Shown: piece after piece, positions 10,865-23,082 of the stretch
How positions within the stretch are numbered: position 1 is the stretch's first letter
How the letters are laid out: every line of letters starts with the position of its first letter
DNA from: Talaromyces rugulosus
Lineage: Eukaryota > Ascomycota > Eurotiomycetes > Eurotiales > Trichocomaceae
Assembly: GCF_013368755.1 (NCBI RefSeq)
Contig: NC_049561.1
Coordinates: 6,572,001 to 6,636,000, forward strand
DNA length: 64,000 nt
Direction: 5' to 3'
The notes under the pieces: model-generated
What the model was told of the DNA's origin: nothing
Database searches by the model: none
Seen by the model: only the letters and a program-made list of their open reading frames with translations
Made by a program: the position numbers and the translations under genes

Positions 10865-11128
10865 CGGAATAGTAGCTTTTCAAGCTCTGGAAACTCGGCC
10901 TCGGTCTTGAATAAAGAGTGCAAAAATGCAGGAAATAAATTATTTATAATAGTCTGCCTGGTGTTTGTGAAGATGTGGTTCCGGCGAGCTGTTCACTTGG
11001 AAGCTTGTCAGTGGTGGATCGATCGGGCTAGCCGCTCTCCGCAGGCCGACGACCTCCAATGTTTCTCACATTCATTCTCTTTGGACTTGGGACTCTAATC
11101 ATCCAGCGTCTATCTTTGTCAGTTCGCA
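10865..11128. promoter_or_regulatory. Shared divergent promoter region of SPC2 and EMC3
   Basis: Only 264 bp separate the two start codons, so both promoters must lie here or overlap. I see no clear TATA box. No known factor site can be named with confidence. Confidence 0.5.
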
Positions 11129-12156
11129 ATGGCGGTTCAGGGCCTGGACCAGACGATCCTTAGGGATCCAGCTCTTTTGTGAGTTGTTTTCACCGGGGTT
11201 TATTGGTCTGCAATTGGCAATGTCGGCTAACATCTCCCCCCAGTTACTGGATCTTGATTCCCATCAGTGTTGTGATGGTATGTGCTACGCAACTTTTCTG
11301 TCAAATTATACAAGACTAACTCGGACAATATAGATACTGACAGGTATTCTTCGCCATTATGCCACCGTCCTCATGAGCTCCCCCCCCAAACCGGCGCGCA
11401 CTCTGCTCGAATCCCGCGAGCGCCTCTCCCTCATCCGCGGCGTAAATCTGCGCAACAATGCATCTGGCGTCCTGACTTCGGAAGGTTTTGACGCGCGCAA
11501 GGAATACCTCGTTAATGCCTACCAAGATGGCTCTTTTCTCAAGGACCCGGAGAACCGTGGCCAGCCCCCGGCAAACCCAATGTCCGACCCGGCCGCTATG
11601 GAGGGAATGATGGGTATGATGAAGGGGAATATGATGATGATGATTCCGCAGACGTTGATAATGAGCTGGATCAATGCGTTTTTCTCGGGTTTCGTTATTT
11701 GTAAGAAGACAAAAAGGATACTTTTTTTGGGAGGGGGATGTTTGTGCTAACTGGATGATAAGTGAAATTGCCGTTCCCACTCACTATTCGCTTCAAGTCA
11801 ATGCTTCAATCCGGTGTTGCCACGCGCGATCTGGATGTTAGATGGGTTTCTAGCTTGTCGTGGTATTTCCTGAATTTGTTTGGTCTTCAGTCGGTTTTTG
11901 GGTTTATCCTCGGCGCCGACAACTGTACGTGTTTTTCACCTCATTTAACAAACATCCATTACTTCTCATGCTGACACACTTAGCTGCCAACCAAATGTCC
12001 CAGCAAATGTCCAACCCAGCAGCCGGCGCCAACCCTTTCCAGCCCGGATCAGATCCGGACAAGATGTTCAAAAGCGAGGCTGAGAACCTGGAGGTCATGG
12101 AATACTTTAGTGTTCTCGATGGCATTGAGGAGAGAATGTTGCACAATTGGAGATGA
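11129..12156 (+). CDS. EMC3: ER membrane protein complex subunit 3
   Basis: Exons 11129-11178, 11244-11277, 11334-11700, 11763-11924, 11984-12156 give 261 aa, the usual EMC3 length. EMC3 is the Oxa1/YidC-related core of the ER membrane complex and inserts transmembrane segments into the bilayer. Visible features are an N-terminal TM ([19 protein letters not shown]), a conserved cytosolic loop with [21 protein letters not shown] and a Met-rich [13 protein letters not shown] stretch, two further TMs ([20 protein letters not shown] and the [19 protein letters not shown] region), and a C-terminal [12 protein letters not shown] block. Exon 2 is only 34 nt. It shares a short head-to-head intergenic region with SPC2, which also works in the ER membrane. 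Confidence 0.93.
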
Positions 12157-12530
12157 AGGGGGGGGTCAACCCCTGAGGTCTTGTTTTGGATTAGAGATGG
12201 AGAGAGAAAAAATATTGGCTAGTCGGTTCATTTGCGTGAAATATTGTAATTAATGTTTTGAATGTTAAGGACTTTGGGTATTTCTAGAGTTTGGACTGGA
12301 GAGTACGTCATGAATCGAAATATAAACTGTGAGTAATAATATATGGTCATGATTGAAGTCAAGTCAAGCTATATACAGTGTCTGCTTGCTTATGGTATGG
12401 CCTGCCATTCCGAAAATTGATTCCTAACACCATGGTTCAAATTCCATACATCGGCCCAAATAAAGGATCGTCAAGTCAACTGCCATGGACAAAGAAGGTA
12501 TAGAAAACGCATATTTCATGAGCCCTGAAA
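12157..12530. other. Convergent 3' gap between EMC3 and the FAS1 gene
   Basis: About 0.37 kb of AT-rich sequence between two converging genes. It presumably holds both 3' UTRs. No gene is seen. Confidence 0.6.
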
Positions 12531-13361
12531 CTATTTGTAGTTGATGACATCCTTTAGAACCCAAACCTCGCCATTGGAAACTTGCGACGCTAGAGTATCG
12601 ACTTCAATGTGGCCAGGTTCAATCTTTGCAAGGTTGTAATTAGTAAAAAAGATCAGATAACAATGTCTTTGATGCCAACTCACAAATATCTTGTCCCCCT
12701 CTTTGATCCACTTCACTTTCCCTCCTCCCACAGTTTTCACTTCCTCACCCTCGACCCAGGGACTCGCAGGAACCAGGTGAGCTTCCACAAAGCGCAGCAG
12801 ATTCCGCTTCGCACGCTCCTGGCCGTCATCACCCTTGTATGCATTCACCTCGCCATACCGCGCATAATCCTCTGGATCCTCCCACGGCTTGCGCGGCAAA
12901 TTATGGATAGCCGAGTTCAGCGGCGCCAGCACAGTAGTATTTTGAGATTTGTCATCCAACCGACTAGAAATCGGGTTAAAGTCGCGAGTCAGCGAGGAGA
13001 AGATGTTGATTCGGGGCGTTTTGGGGAGGATATCGGAGATGATCAGGTTCGATCGATCTCCATTGTTGTTGTTGTTGTCGTTATTATCGTCGTCGGCTAG
13101 TGGTGGTGGCATTATGATGGTTTCGGTTGATTCGAGGATTTCTTTGATTTTTTGATAGTATCTAGCTTCTTCAGCTGTGTCTGGTTGAATCGTGTGATCG
13201 CAAGTATCGTAGTAGCCTCCGATGGCGAGGGCGGTGCTGTCGAGAAGAGCGACAAGTAGCCAGACGAGTATCGACGCGACTATCACTGCATACAGTGCGA
13301 GCTGGATGTTGTAGAAGTTCCTCATGCTGCACGACTGGTGGGTTCCCGGTGACGTCTTCAA
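12531..13361 (-). CDS. Membrane-anchored FAS1 (fasciclin) domain protein
   Basis: The frame from 13361 to 12531 is open throughout, but it contains a typical 60-nt intron (12624-12683, GTGAGT...CTAAT...AAAG). Removing it joins EGDKIF to IEPGHIEVDTL and gives 256 aa. A hydrophobic signal anchor (about residues 18-43) follows the start; an in-frame Met at 13325 just before it is an equally good start. The FAS1 hallmark NTTVLAPLNSAIHNL is followed by KPWEDPEDYARY, RNLLRFVEAHLVP and a final SNGEVWVLKDVINYK. FAS1 domains mediate adhesion or protein contacts outside the cytosol or in the secretory path. An acidic Asn/Asp repeat lies between the anchor and the domain. The precise role of this single-domain fungal form is unknown. 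Confidence 0.8.
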   Translation of the reverse strand: MKTSPGTHQSCSMRNFYNIQLALYAVIVASILVWLLVALLDSTALAIGGYYDTCDHTIQPDTAEEARYYQKIKEILESTETIIMPPPLADDDNNDNNNNNGDRSNLIISDILPKTPRINIFSSLTRDFNPISSRLDDKSQNTTVLAPLNSAIHNLPRKPWEDPEDYARYGEVNAYKGDDGQERAKRNLLRFVEAHLVPASPWVEGEEVKTVGGGKVKWIKEGDKIFVSWHQRHCYLIFFTNYNLAKIEPGHIEVDTLASQVSNGEVWVLKDVINYK

Positions 13362-14130
13362 GAGATGGGAAGTGCTCAGAGCGCTCAGAGCAGATATGAC
13401 GCAAGCGGGCTGTCCCTGAACGTTCCGATTATATAAGCTTCATATGTTGTCTTGGCGGTTTTGACACTCGATGTAGTGAAGTTCGCTTATAGAAAAGGAT
13501 TTATAGTTAATTTAATATATATCGAATTTTGGCATGTTATATGTATTGTTTCCAGTCCGCATGTGCAATAGAAACACATTGATCGATGGAATATTTGAAC
13601 ATTAAGAACATCCTGAACGGCCTTTATACATCAATTGATAAATATATATATCAGACTTGTTGATAGCTAGAACATTGAATACTTAAAACCATATACATCA
13701 ATTGGCACATTTAAATAATCAAGATGTCAGTTGATATTAGGCTATTAACTAATACGTATAAGATCAATATACAAATAATACGAATTAACCTAGACCTTTT
13801 CTTGGACTTTTGGGCCCCATTTATGTTCGCTGATAAACCGCTCACCGTTCCAGGCAAGCAACCACAGCATCACTCAGTCTGGAGAAAGGAAGTGTAGCCA
13901 CTTCAAATGTTCTAGATTTCGTTCCCAACAAACTATGCTCCTCTTTAAAATAAAAAAATAAAAAATAGGAGCTGTTCGAAATGGTTGATGTAGTAATAAC
14001 GCACCGGTGATTGGTGCACGTGACCGTTATCGATAACGGAGCGGCATCGGATCTGCCACAGAAAAGCGCGGCGACTGCCCGATGAAGCGCTCTGCCCCTC
14101 ACTTGGAGACGAACATTGCATGCCAGCACC
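13362..14130. other. Intergenic region, no gene seen
   Basis: A 0.77-kb divergent gap. The middle (about 13490-13800) is very AT-rich, with repeated 'catcaattgatata'-like words, including the near copy 'catcaattggcaca'. No coding or RNA motif was seen. Confidence 0.6.
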
Positions 14131-17100
14131 ATGTCGGCGTTGCAGACATTCATGCTGGTTGTGGACCATGACAAGCAGGAAGCTATCAGAATCGCCGAAC
14201 AGACTGCTCAAGGTAGGAGCCCCCAAAATGACAAAAAAACCAAAAACTTGGCTGATCGAGGAAGATGTCGAGAACAAGCAAACCACCCTGATCGAAGTCG
14301 TTCAATCGCTCGGCGAGTACGTCAATGACGACGATGCTATACTACGGGGAAAAGCGGTTTCATACTTGGCTGCTGTTATCAAAGAATTGCCTCCGAAACT
14401 TCTCACGCGACAGCAAGTACAGGTGCTGACGACGTTCTTCGGCGACCGCATTCAGGATGGAGGGGCCATCAGTGGCCTTGATACTCTTCAGAAGTCGGAG
14501 AGATTCAGCAAGGAGCTAGGTCAAGAAACTGCGCGGGCGTAAGTATATACCTGTTTGTTAGGGTTTTGGTCTTAGCGGGGTTTTTTCTTCTTAAACCTTA
14601 TAGCTAATAGACTGCAGGATTTTTGAGAATTTCAAGGAACTCCAAGCACGAGCGCAGTCACAGAGATACCAATTATACCAACTCCTCAACGGATTAATGG
14701 AGAACCATAGAGCTGGTGCGTATCTATCAAGCTCCCGACCTTTCGGTATCTGACAAAACTAGCTCTTCAGGAAATGGGCGACGAATCCCTAATCGGCATC
14801 GTAGACCTGATGACCGGAGAAAAAGACCCCAGGAATCTTATGCTTGTCTTTTCGATTCTCAAGGTGGTCATGATGGAATGGGATTTGACCGGCCATGCCG
14901 ACGTAAGATCAACCTCAAATGCTTTTGTGCGGATACGGGGCTAACCAACAGTCGCAGGTGCTTTTCGAGGCCGTGTACAATTACTTTCCCATCACCTTCA
15001 AGCCCCCTCCGAAGGATCCCTATGGTATCACAGCCCAAGACTTGAAAGATCGCCTGCAAGATTGTATATCTTCTAATTCATTGTTTGCGCCTCACTCTTT
15101 CCCTGCGCTCCTTGATAAGCTCGACTCTACATCAAATAATGTCAAGGTAAGATTATACACGCTCAATTAATTCCCAAGTACTAACAGAATTCTAGCGAGA
15201 TTCTTTAAACGCTTTGTCCGCGTGTATCGCATCCTACGATGCAAACACAGTGTCGAGATATTCGATCAAAATCTGGGAGACCTTGAAATTCGAAATTCTC
15301 AACTCACAAGAAGACTTCCTTGCTGAAATGTCTTTGACTGTGCTTCAAGAGATTGTGAAACGTCTTTCGGACCACGTCGCAGAAGTCTCTCAGGACATAC
15401 CGCTTGCCCACTTCCTGAAGCCTATCATCAAAGAATGCAATGAACAGCTGCGCGAGCCCCAGCACAAACAGGCAAAGCCGGCACGAGATATCCTTCAGGC
15501 CGTATCTTCCGCATCGCCGCCATCTTTTGTACTCATCATTCAATCTGTTGTTGCACCGCTTTTCACCTTGTACCAAGAGGCCGACTCTATCGCGAAACAA
15601 CGAGCGTTTCTCGAGACTTACGTTGCGCTTTTAGATTCCGCAATTGACGTGTATGGAACGTGGGCAGATAGGGACTTTGTCTCTCCACAGGAGAATCCTT
15701 TGGCGGCTTTTCAAGACCAATTTACCGAAGTCTTTAGTCAAGCCTTGATGGGCACAGCTAAAGAAGAAACACCATTCCGACAAACAGCTTTGCAGGGCCT
15801 TTTACGACTTTCCAAGCTGAAAAATTTCTTCCAGGACAATGAGATTGGCTTATTCGTGCAATACCTGGACGAGATCCTTCTCAAGGAAGAACCTGTGGGC
15901 TCTGGAGAGCTCAAAAAGGATGCCATTTCCGCTCTCGCGGAGCTTTCGAGACATAAATCTAAAGTGATTATGGATATCACACTGCCCGCCTTCATGGCTA
16001 CTCTCCCCGACCAGGATGATGGGAAAGAGATGAAGTATCTCTCGACATTGGACACACTTGCGCAGATTAGTACGGAAAGAGACATTTTTGAGACACTAGT
16101 CCGCAGACTCCTGAACAAGTTCGATTTCTTGCTTCAAGGAGACTCTTCAAGTCCCTCATATGCGAAAGCCATAATTCTGACCATCATTTATGCCATGGAA
16201 AAGAGGTCTGATGACCCACCACAGAGTCTTGAAGCTTACTACGACCGAGTTGTAGTTGGGTTGTCCCGCAGAGTTGCTGCAGCTTCGACCAGCGACACAA
16301 ACAAAATCTTACGAGACGTTACAGTCCTGGACACCATTGGAAGACTGTGCAACTTGATAATTAGGTCGATACCTCGTGGCAAGCAAGATGAGGTTGCTGA
16401 AAATGTCTATGCGCTTTACTCGCAGCCCAATGACTTCCAGCCAATTCCTTTCAACAAGGCATCAACCGAAAGCCAAATACGAACGGTGATCTTGTCTACG
16501 TATCTTCTTGCAGGATTACCAAAAGACACGGCCAGTCTACTGCCGTACTTTAACCCTGATGCGACACCCCTTCTCAATGAATTCGTGCAGCTTTCAAGCA
16601 AGACATCTGACCCAGCCGTCCAACTCACAATTCGCCGTCATCTTGCCCTCCTAATCAACAAATTCCTGCCCAACTCAGGATTACCGTCTATCTCAAACAT
16701 AGTTGATGGCCTTCTTCCTAGTGACTTGGAAAACTCAAAGCTTGCCCCTGAGCAAGTCAAGACGTTGTTCTGGGTCTCCAAAGCATTGATCCTCCGATTG
16801 GCACCTTCGACCGCTTCTCTACTCTCAAGTCTCCTCTCGTTACTATCATCTCCAGACGAGGCTACCAGAGAAACGGCGGCACGAGGTTTTGCCGTTATCC
16901 TCAGCCCAGATGATGTCCTATCGGTCGAGAACGGGGCAAACATTCGTCTCCTTTCCAAACAGCGGGTTTTCAGCATCGTCCTGCCTCTTATCAGCACCAA
17001 GATCCGCGAAGCTAGCACATCACCCGCCTCATCAAGGATGAAACCAGCATATCTCACCGCCCTCTCTGGCGTGTTATCGGCTATCCCGGCGCCCCTTGTC

Positions 17101-17643
17101 CTGCCCGAACTCCCCACCCTCCTCCCTCTTCTCCTTCAGAGCTTAGACCTGACCGAACAAGACCCATCCTCAAACCTCGTCAAAACAGCAACCCTGAAAA
17201 CCCTCGCCGTCATCATCCGCGACAACGGCGTCGACGTAATCGACGCAAGCGGCCACGTGCAAGACCTCGTGTCCCGGCTTCTCAAAACCGCATCAGCCAA
17301 ACAACCTGTTTCTTCTTCTTCACCGTTACTCCGCGAACAAGCACTTCGCTGCTTATACCTTCTCGCAATGACCCAATCTCCCGCCGCCGCTGCTCCTCCA
17401 GACTCTGGTAGCGCAGCAGATGTCGACGCCGCGCTTGCAGCTGCAATCAGCAGACCGACGGGATCACACGTCACAAAGACAACAAAGATCTCGCCGCTAT
17501 TGGCTGTGAAAAAGCAGGTTCTTCGGTCGCTGATGCAGGTGCTTGATGACCCCAAGCGAGATGTGCGAAAGGCGGCTGTTGATGCTAGAGGTGCATGGCT
17601 GCGAGGCGTGAGTGATGTGAATGATGACGATGACGATGATTGA
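14131..17643 (+). CDS. MMS19: MMS19/Met18, cytosolic iron-sulfur protein assembly factor
   Basis: Exons 14131-14212, 14265-14538, 14618-14715, 14763-14902, 14958-15146, 15196-17643 give 1076 aa. MMS19 is a HEAT-repeat protein of the CIA targeting complex that delivers Fe-S clusters to nuclear DNA-repair and replication enzymes (XPD, polymerases, primase). The conserved N-terminal block is clear: LIEVVQSLGEYVNDDDAILRGKAVSYL, QVQVLTTFFGDRIQDGG, MGDESLIGIVDLMTGEKDPRNLM and VYNYFPITFKPPPKDPYGIT. The C-terminal half is all-helical and repetitive and ends in DDPKRDVRKAAVDARGAWLRG, the usual MMS19 terminus, plus a short poly-Asp tail. The first intron (acceptor at 14264) and the acceptor of exon 5 (14957, with a competing AG at 14951) are the least certain parts of the model. 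Confidence 0.92.
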
Positions 17644-17937
17644 TCTATATAAATCTTTTTCTTTTTATAATGATGATGATATCTTACTTTTAAAGGGATA
17701 AATAGGAGAAAAAAGTCTTGCGAGAAATTGATAGAGTAAATAAAGTAAATTGTATCTGAAAAAAATAAATACACGTCTCTGTCAGTAACAACATGTAAGC
17801 CATAAAAGTAAACTCCTGTATCACATAAAACCGAGGTGCACAATTTGTAAAACAAAGAAAATAACAGGAAAATAGAAAAACAAAAGGAAAACACGTTCTG
17901 CTAGCCTCAATAATTCATTCAGTCATACGTTTTCAGG

Positions 17938-20826
17938 CTACTTGCCAATCTTCATCTGACTCAACACAGTTCTTCCTAGTCGTAACATGTTTCCGAGACT
18001 AGCACTGCCAACAGCTTCGGCGACTGGATTGGTATCGTAATTCAAAGTAGCACCTGCCAAATCGACTTCATCACCGAGGAGATCGGGGGCATCCCATTCA
18101 TCTGTCCTTTGCCCCGTGGTGAGGTTGGAATTTGCCTGTAGCAACTTTTCAATGGTGCCGCTGACAATAGACGCCTCGAACCAGATGTTTTTCTTTGCTG
18201 CCCATTCTGTGCGTCTCTGAAGATCGATTCGGCCACGAATCATCTTCAAGTGGCTCATATTTCGCCCAATGAGGAATTGTTGAACTTCGGTCACTTGGAG
18301 CATCAGATCGGATGACAGGGTGCTGTTCAGGGGCAGGTGTCGGTGGCGTGTGGTCCGCTTTAGCAGGATCTTTTCAACAGAGAATGAGCCGTCTGCGGGC
18401 TCAGTGCAGCGGACATACAAGGCTTTGGCTGATTTCAAGTAGATACCGTCGACAAAGGCTTCAATAGCTTTGTCGAGTGCGATATCTCGTCCTTGTCGAT
18501 ATTTCAGGAATCCTCTCAGAAGAACACTGGTATCCCAGACAGTGTGCGGCGAGTGGATGGCCGAAGTCCCAAGTGTGTATTCAGGTCGGTGGATGTTTGC
18601 AGTGCCGTCTTCATCCAAGGCAATAATGAAAAGACCGCCGTTTCCGCATCTGCAGTGAAACTCGTATGTGACTTCCCTGTCGGCAGGAGCCTGTTCAAAC
18701 ATCCTGCGCGTATTATCGTCAGACCACTTCAGATCGATAAGAGAATCTGCATCCTGGCCAGAAGAGGTAAGTTTCTTCCACATCCAAAACGGATACTGAA
18801 GATTGTTCCTTGCGCGAAAGGCATTATTCCAGTCTTCCACAGACAGATAGTCTTCTTCTTCCACATGGCCTGTTGGGAAAGAGTTCAGGATGATCAAGCC
18901 GAAGCAGATTTCCAGTTTCAGGGCACCCGGAAAACACCTGGCCTTTGTGAGAAATGGCTTCAGGCCATGAAAGACTTCTTGGATTTTCTCCGCATCTTTG
19001 CGGCGAGAGATCTTCTTCTGGTGATTGTCTTGAACGCTGGAAAGGAACTGTCTTGCTTGGATGATCGAGGAGTTTGGGGTCTTATGTAGAGACAATGTAT
19101 CTATCTTTTCTTCAACAGTGTTAACCTTGGCCGCTGCAATGGTTTCCTTCTGCGGGTTTGTTGTGGTGTTTTCCGTTTTCACCTTTGAGAGAGCAGGACT
19201 CCGGCGCCAACAGTCTTCTAGGGTGAGCTGTTTTGAGCTCGGACCCGATCCTGCTTCAGTTGACGATGCGCTCTTTTGGGCCATTGTGCGGTGAACCTGT
19301 GGTTGCAATACAGTCCAGTGGTCCATGGAGTCCAGCAGAGACTTTCCCTCCTGTGCAGTGACCGGCTTCACAGGCTTCGGGACTACCTTGACCTTTCTTC
19401 TCAAGAGCCCGGGAATACTCTCGACATTATCCTCGGGGTGTCTTGTAGGTCGACGCTCCGGCTTCTCGATTTCGTCGAAATCGATGAGGAGGGAGTTTGT
19501 GTTCTTGGCTTCATGATTGTGATGGACCCATTCAGCCACTCGTGCAGCCTTTTCAACTGGCGTCTTCTCAACCGGCGGATGAGGGCTATCTTCTTCGGCT
19601 TTTTCCACGGACAACCCATCGCTGCCATTGGAAGGATCCGAGTTCTTGTTTGTCTCGCTCGACCCTGACGACCTCGGGATACTTGGCTGGGGCTCGACGG
19701 ATGGGTTCGTCCCAAACCCAGTAAATTGGTAGTTCTTCCAGTAGCGAGACTCACTCGGGTCGTTTGGGACGGTAGAAGGAGGTAGCTCGGCCGCCATTAC
19801 AGATACCATGCTCGAAATTTTATTCCATTCATCTTCTGAGGCTAAGTTCTGCATCATTTTTGTAGCCGGATGCTCCGCGTATGGAACCGCTCTAAGATCT
19901 TGAGTGGAATTCGAAGAAGGAGCTAGATGGTGGGTGTAGCTTTTAGGATCGCGTCGAGTAAGCATCTACAAGAAGGCAAGTTAGGAAGAAGCAAAACACG
20001 GCACAGAAGCCGGGGTGGTTCAAGATTTTACCATAGCAGTATCCAAGTTTGAGAGACTATTCAAGGCTTGCTGCACATGTGCTGCAGTATCACCAGACAC
20101 TTGGATATTTTTCGAATCGAAGTTCAAGGTTATTTCTGTGTTTGTTGCATTTCCAATTTCTTTCAAGAGGGGGGTGTGGGAGGACGGATTATGTCCCAGC
20201 TGGTCATGCTGCGACTTCCAGGTTTCGGTCACGGGGATACTCGGCTCGTCGACAGGAAGGTCTAAGATATGTATGTCCAATGTGGTGAGGATGTCACTTT
20301 GGACTTGATCATCGGAATGATCAATGATCTGGGGGGTCTCGGCGGTGCGAATGCGAGGAACCTGGGACAGACAGTCAGAAAACATGACGCGATGTTGACA
20401 GAGGTTCGCTGATCTGACATTCAGAGATCTCGCAATGTCCGTTTGGACAAAGTCTTTCATCTTCATCAAGACCTTGACTTTTGCATCTTCTACTTTGTAA
20501 CCTTCGACAGTAAAGTTCTAATTGACAATCCTCTAGTTAGTAACCATAAAGCCAGCGAGCTAAATAATCAGGGTGCACATGCCGAACGCTGTTTGTTGCA
20601 GGTAACTGTTGTTATCTGCGGGAAGGAAGTCCTTTCGTCAACAGGTCAGCAAGCGAAAATTACCCAAACTATATGAGTAAATGTTTACTTGAGATAGTTA
20701 CAAAGGTCTTGAGCCTACGTACTGCATTAGCACCGAGTTAACCATCTTGAGCCATGGGATACGTACCGCGTCAGGGTTAAAAGTCCACGGCGACGCGAGC
20801 ATGATACTGCTGGTGTCTCTAGCCAT
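17938..20826 (-). CDS. Large conserved-looking fungal protein of unknown function
   Basis: Best model: exon 1 20826-20767, exon 2 20517-20032, exon 3 19965-17938 (about 857 aa, all phase 0). Exon 2 is well delimited by a CTAAC branch site and TTAG acceptor, and its frame runs into exon 3 through a 66-nt intron. It contains segments (MKMKDFVQTDIARSLNVRS; ITLNFDSKNIQVSGDTAAHVQQAL) that look like small alpha/beta modules, the second KH-like in pattern. Exon 3 has a long polar, Pro/Ser/Glu-rich linker (about 200-400), then a well-folded C-terminal half with ALKLEICFGLIIL, VEDWNNAFR, EVTYEFHCRCGNGG and several beta-rich stretches. I recognise no catalytic motif. The 249-nt gap between exons 1 and 2 is long for this genome and may hide a further small exon, so the N-terminus is uncertain. 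Confidence 0.7.
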
Positions 20827-21967
20827 GGCGTGTAGCGGTAGCCACGGAGGGTATTCTAGGCGTTATGGAAAGAAGAAAGAAGAAAAGGGGGAAAATAAGA
20901 CGAAAGTGAGGGCTGTTTAAGAGAAAGGTGAAGGTGAGGATGCCTCTTGGGAGTCTTGGGAGTGTACCGGGGGAAAAGAGGGGAAGAAAGGAAGTTGGGG
21001 AGAGAAAAGAAAGGAGGAAGGAGGAAGGCGCTTGGAAAATCCAGGAAATATATGGCACCTGCGGCACCCATGGCATAAATGCCATACAAAGGATGGCGGT
21101 ATCGAGCGGTGTCGCTGGGATTGCCCCGTCTATAGCTGCATGTGACCAGGGCAAGGAAGAAATTGGATGGCTGGGCCTGGATAATAATAATAAAGTGGAC
21201 CAGCGCACAATAAAGAGCCCTAATTGACAAATAGAATAGGCTGGTCATGGCCAGCAGATGGGGGGTGGCTGATTGTCTGCTCGCTGTTAGATTATTGATG
21301 ATTTTTCTTGGTCATTTTTGCAATTAATAGCTAGACAGGGCTGGGAATACAGCCCTTTGTTCCTATTGGGAGCCTTTTTCACCATGCTGACTGCCTTTTA
21401 TGCAAGATTCAAACGGGCTCCTGCAGGGGTGCAAACAGAACACCCAATATTTGAAACCTACCTGAAAAGAAAAGAAAAGAAAAGAAGACTGTTCAATGAT
21501 ATTGGAGATATTCAGTAAAAACCCTCGTTATTCGTGAAACACAGCCTAGGGCTGGCTAGGCTGACACTATGTCGATATATGAATACAGTAATAACATGAC
21601 AAGAAAATTATACATGCTTTTCGAAAATGATACGAAAGCCAGGGTCTAGAAGAATATCCACCGAGCGAAGACGAGTACTGTTCTGTGCTGTGCTGTTTTG
21701 AGGGGAGGACTCAAGTCCACAATAGATGCAGATCATATAAAACTGAAAAAAACGCCTTGATATGAAGATGATGACATAAGGGGTATCAGGTGTAGAGTGA
21801 TTAGCGGTATTGAGATATGGAAAAAGGTGAGGAGTAATTAATGTAGTCTCGACTGAGACATTAGGGGTAAAAAAAAAAAAAGGGAAGAAAAGATTTTCAC
21901 CCTCATTTCATGCCACCGAGGGTAATAGGTGGCTGGTGGTGGTGGACCTGGGAAAAAGACGCCTGTC
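20827..21967. other. Intergenic region, no gene seen
   Basis: About 1.14 kb. A purine-rich (GGAAGAAAGGAA-like) tract lies near 20870-21030 on the + strand. The ORFs here are strand mirrors of that tract and have no family motif. Confidence 0.6.
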
Positions 21968-23082
21968 TCATTCTGACCATTCAATGTTCTTCTTGACGCT
22001 CATGGTCCACTTCATTTTATCTTCGGCCTCTTTCATCGAGGCAACGGCTGCGTCTACCGTCGCTTGATTGTGGCGGGCTTTCTCTAGTAGTTCTTGGAAC
22101 TCATTGTCTCGGGCGGTCTTGTAAGACTCGTAGGCGTCGAATATGCCCTTGATGCGTTTTGTCTCAGCCTCGACTTCTTGGTTCTGATGGTCGACAAGTG
22201 CATCCAGCCTCTCTTGTTCTTCTTCTTTCTTCTCTGCTTGTTCACGGAGTGCGGAGATCTCGTCGCGGACGCCCTTCAATTTCCTCTGCATATCCGACCT
22301 TTCTCGCAACGAGGCCTTGGACAAGGCTTCGTACTGGGCAGAGTAATGATTTGTCGATTCCTGAAGCTCGGCGGTCTTGCGATGAAATTCATCTTGTTCC
22401 TCCGACATCAACTGGTTCACCTTGGACGTCTCCGCCTCGGCTCTGACGCGCCGCTCCTTTTCATTCTGCACTTCAAGGCGCAGTTCTTCGATTTTCCTGT
22501 CTTTGCGCGCAATAGAGGCGAGATTGGTTTCGTTGGACTGTTCCGAGTTTCGCAGGCGCTCGCCAATGTTCAGAATCTGTTCCTTCAACGTCTCGTTGGT
22601 GTGGTGTGCTTCTTCGGCTCGCGAGCGGTACAGGCTGAGATCTCTCTTCAGCCGCGCAATGTCTTCCTGCAAGTTGTGAATAACGCGGCCGGACTTGCCC
22701 GTGTTTGCGTGGCCCACGGCTGATGTCCATTCTGGCCCGTTGCTGTCGACATTCTGAGGCTGCGGCGAGGTTCCATTGACTCCATCTTGAGAGAGAGGAT
22801 AATCAGCTTTCACCCATCATCATCAACCACCAATTCATGGGAAGAAAACTCGGACGAACCGTCTGGAATAGAATCCGGATTTGACACAACGCGTCGGTCT
22901 GGTGTAAGCGGGTCGAATAGGCCGTTTGTCTTGTGCATCTCGAGTTGGGTCTCGAAACGTGGAAGGTTCAGCTGCGGCGCATCTAAGGGCGAAAGATAGT
23001 CTCGATCAGCAAACAGGTCCTTCTTTTTGAGGGCATTCTTCATTCGCCTGAGTGGACTCAAGCGATTGTTGGTGGTTTCCAT
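21968..23082 (-). CDS. She3-like coiled-coil protein ('SWI5-dependent HO expression protein 3' family)
   Basis: Two exons, 23082-22860 and 22785-21968, give 346 aa. The N-terminal part has a basic LSPLRRMKNALKKKD start, then LPRFETQLEMHKTNGLFDPL and TPDRRVVSNPDS. After a short Pro/Asn-rich linker comes the family core SAVGHANTGKSGRVIHNLQE. From there to the end it is almost pure heptad-repeat coiled coil, rich in Glu, Lys, Arg and Gln. In budding yeast She3 links mRNA cargo to myosin; in filamentous fungi the protein is annotated by similarity and its role is unclear. The donor at 22859 (GTTCGT) is inferred: it is the only one that keeps phase with the acceptor at 22786, giving a 76-nt intron. 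The frame stays open upstream of 23082, but that part is Cys-rich and looks non-coding. Confidence 0.78.

Noticed and set aside
12434..12446. GGTTCAAATTCC-like word resembling a tRNA B box.
   Set aside because: No matching A box, no anticodon stem, and no acceptor-stem pairing around it.
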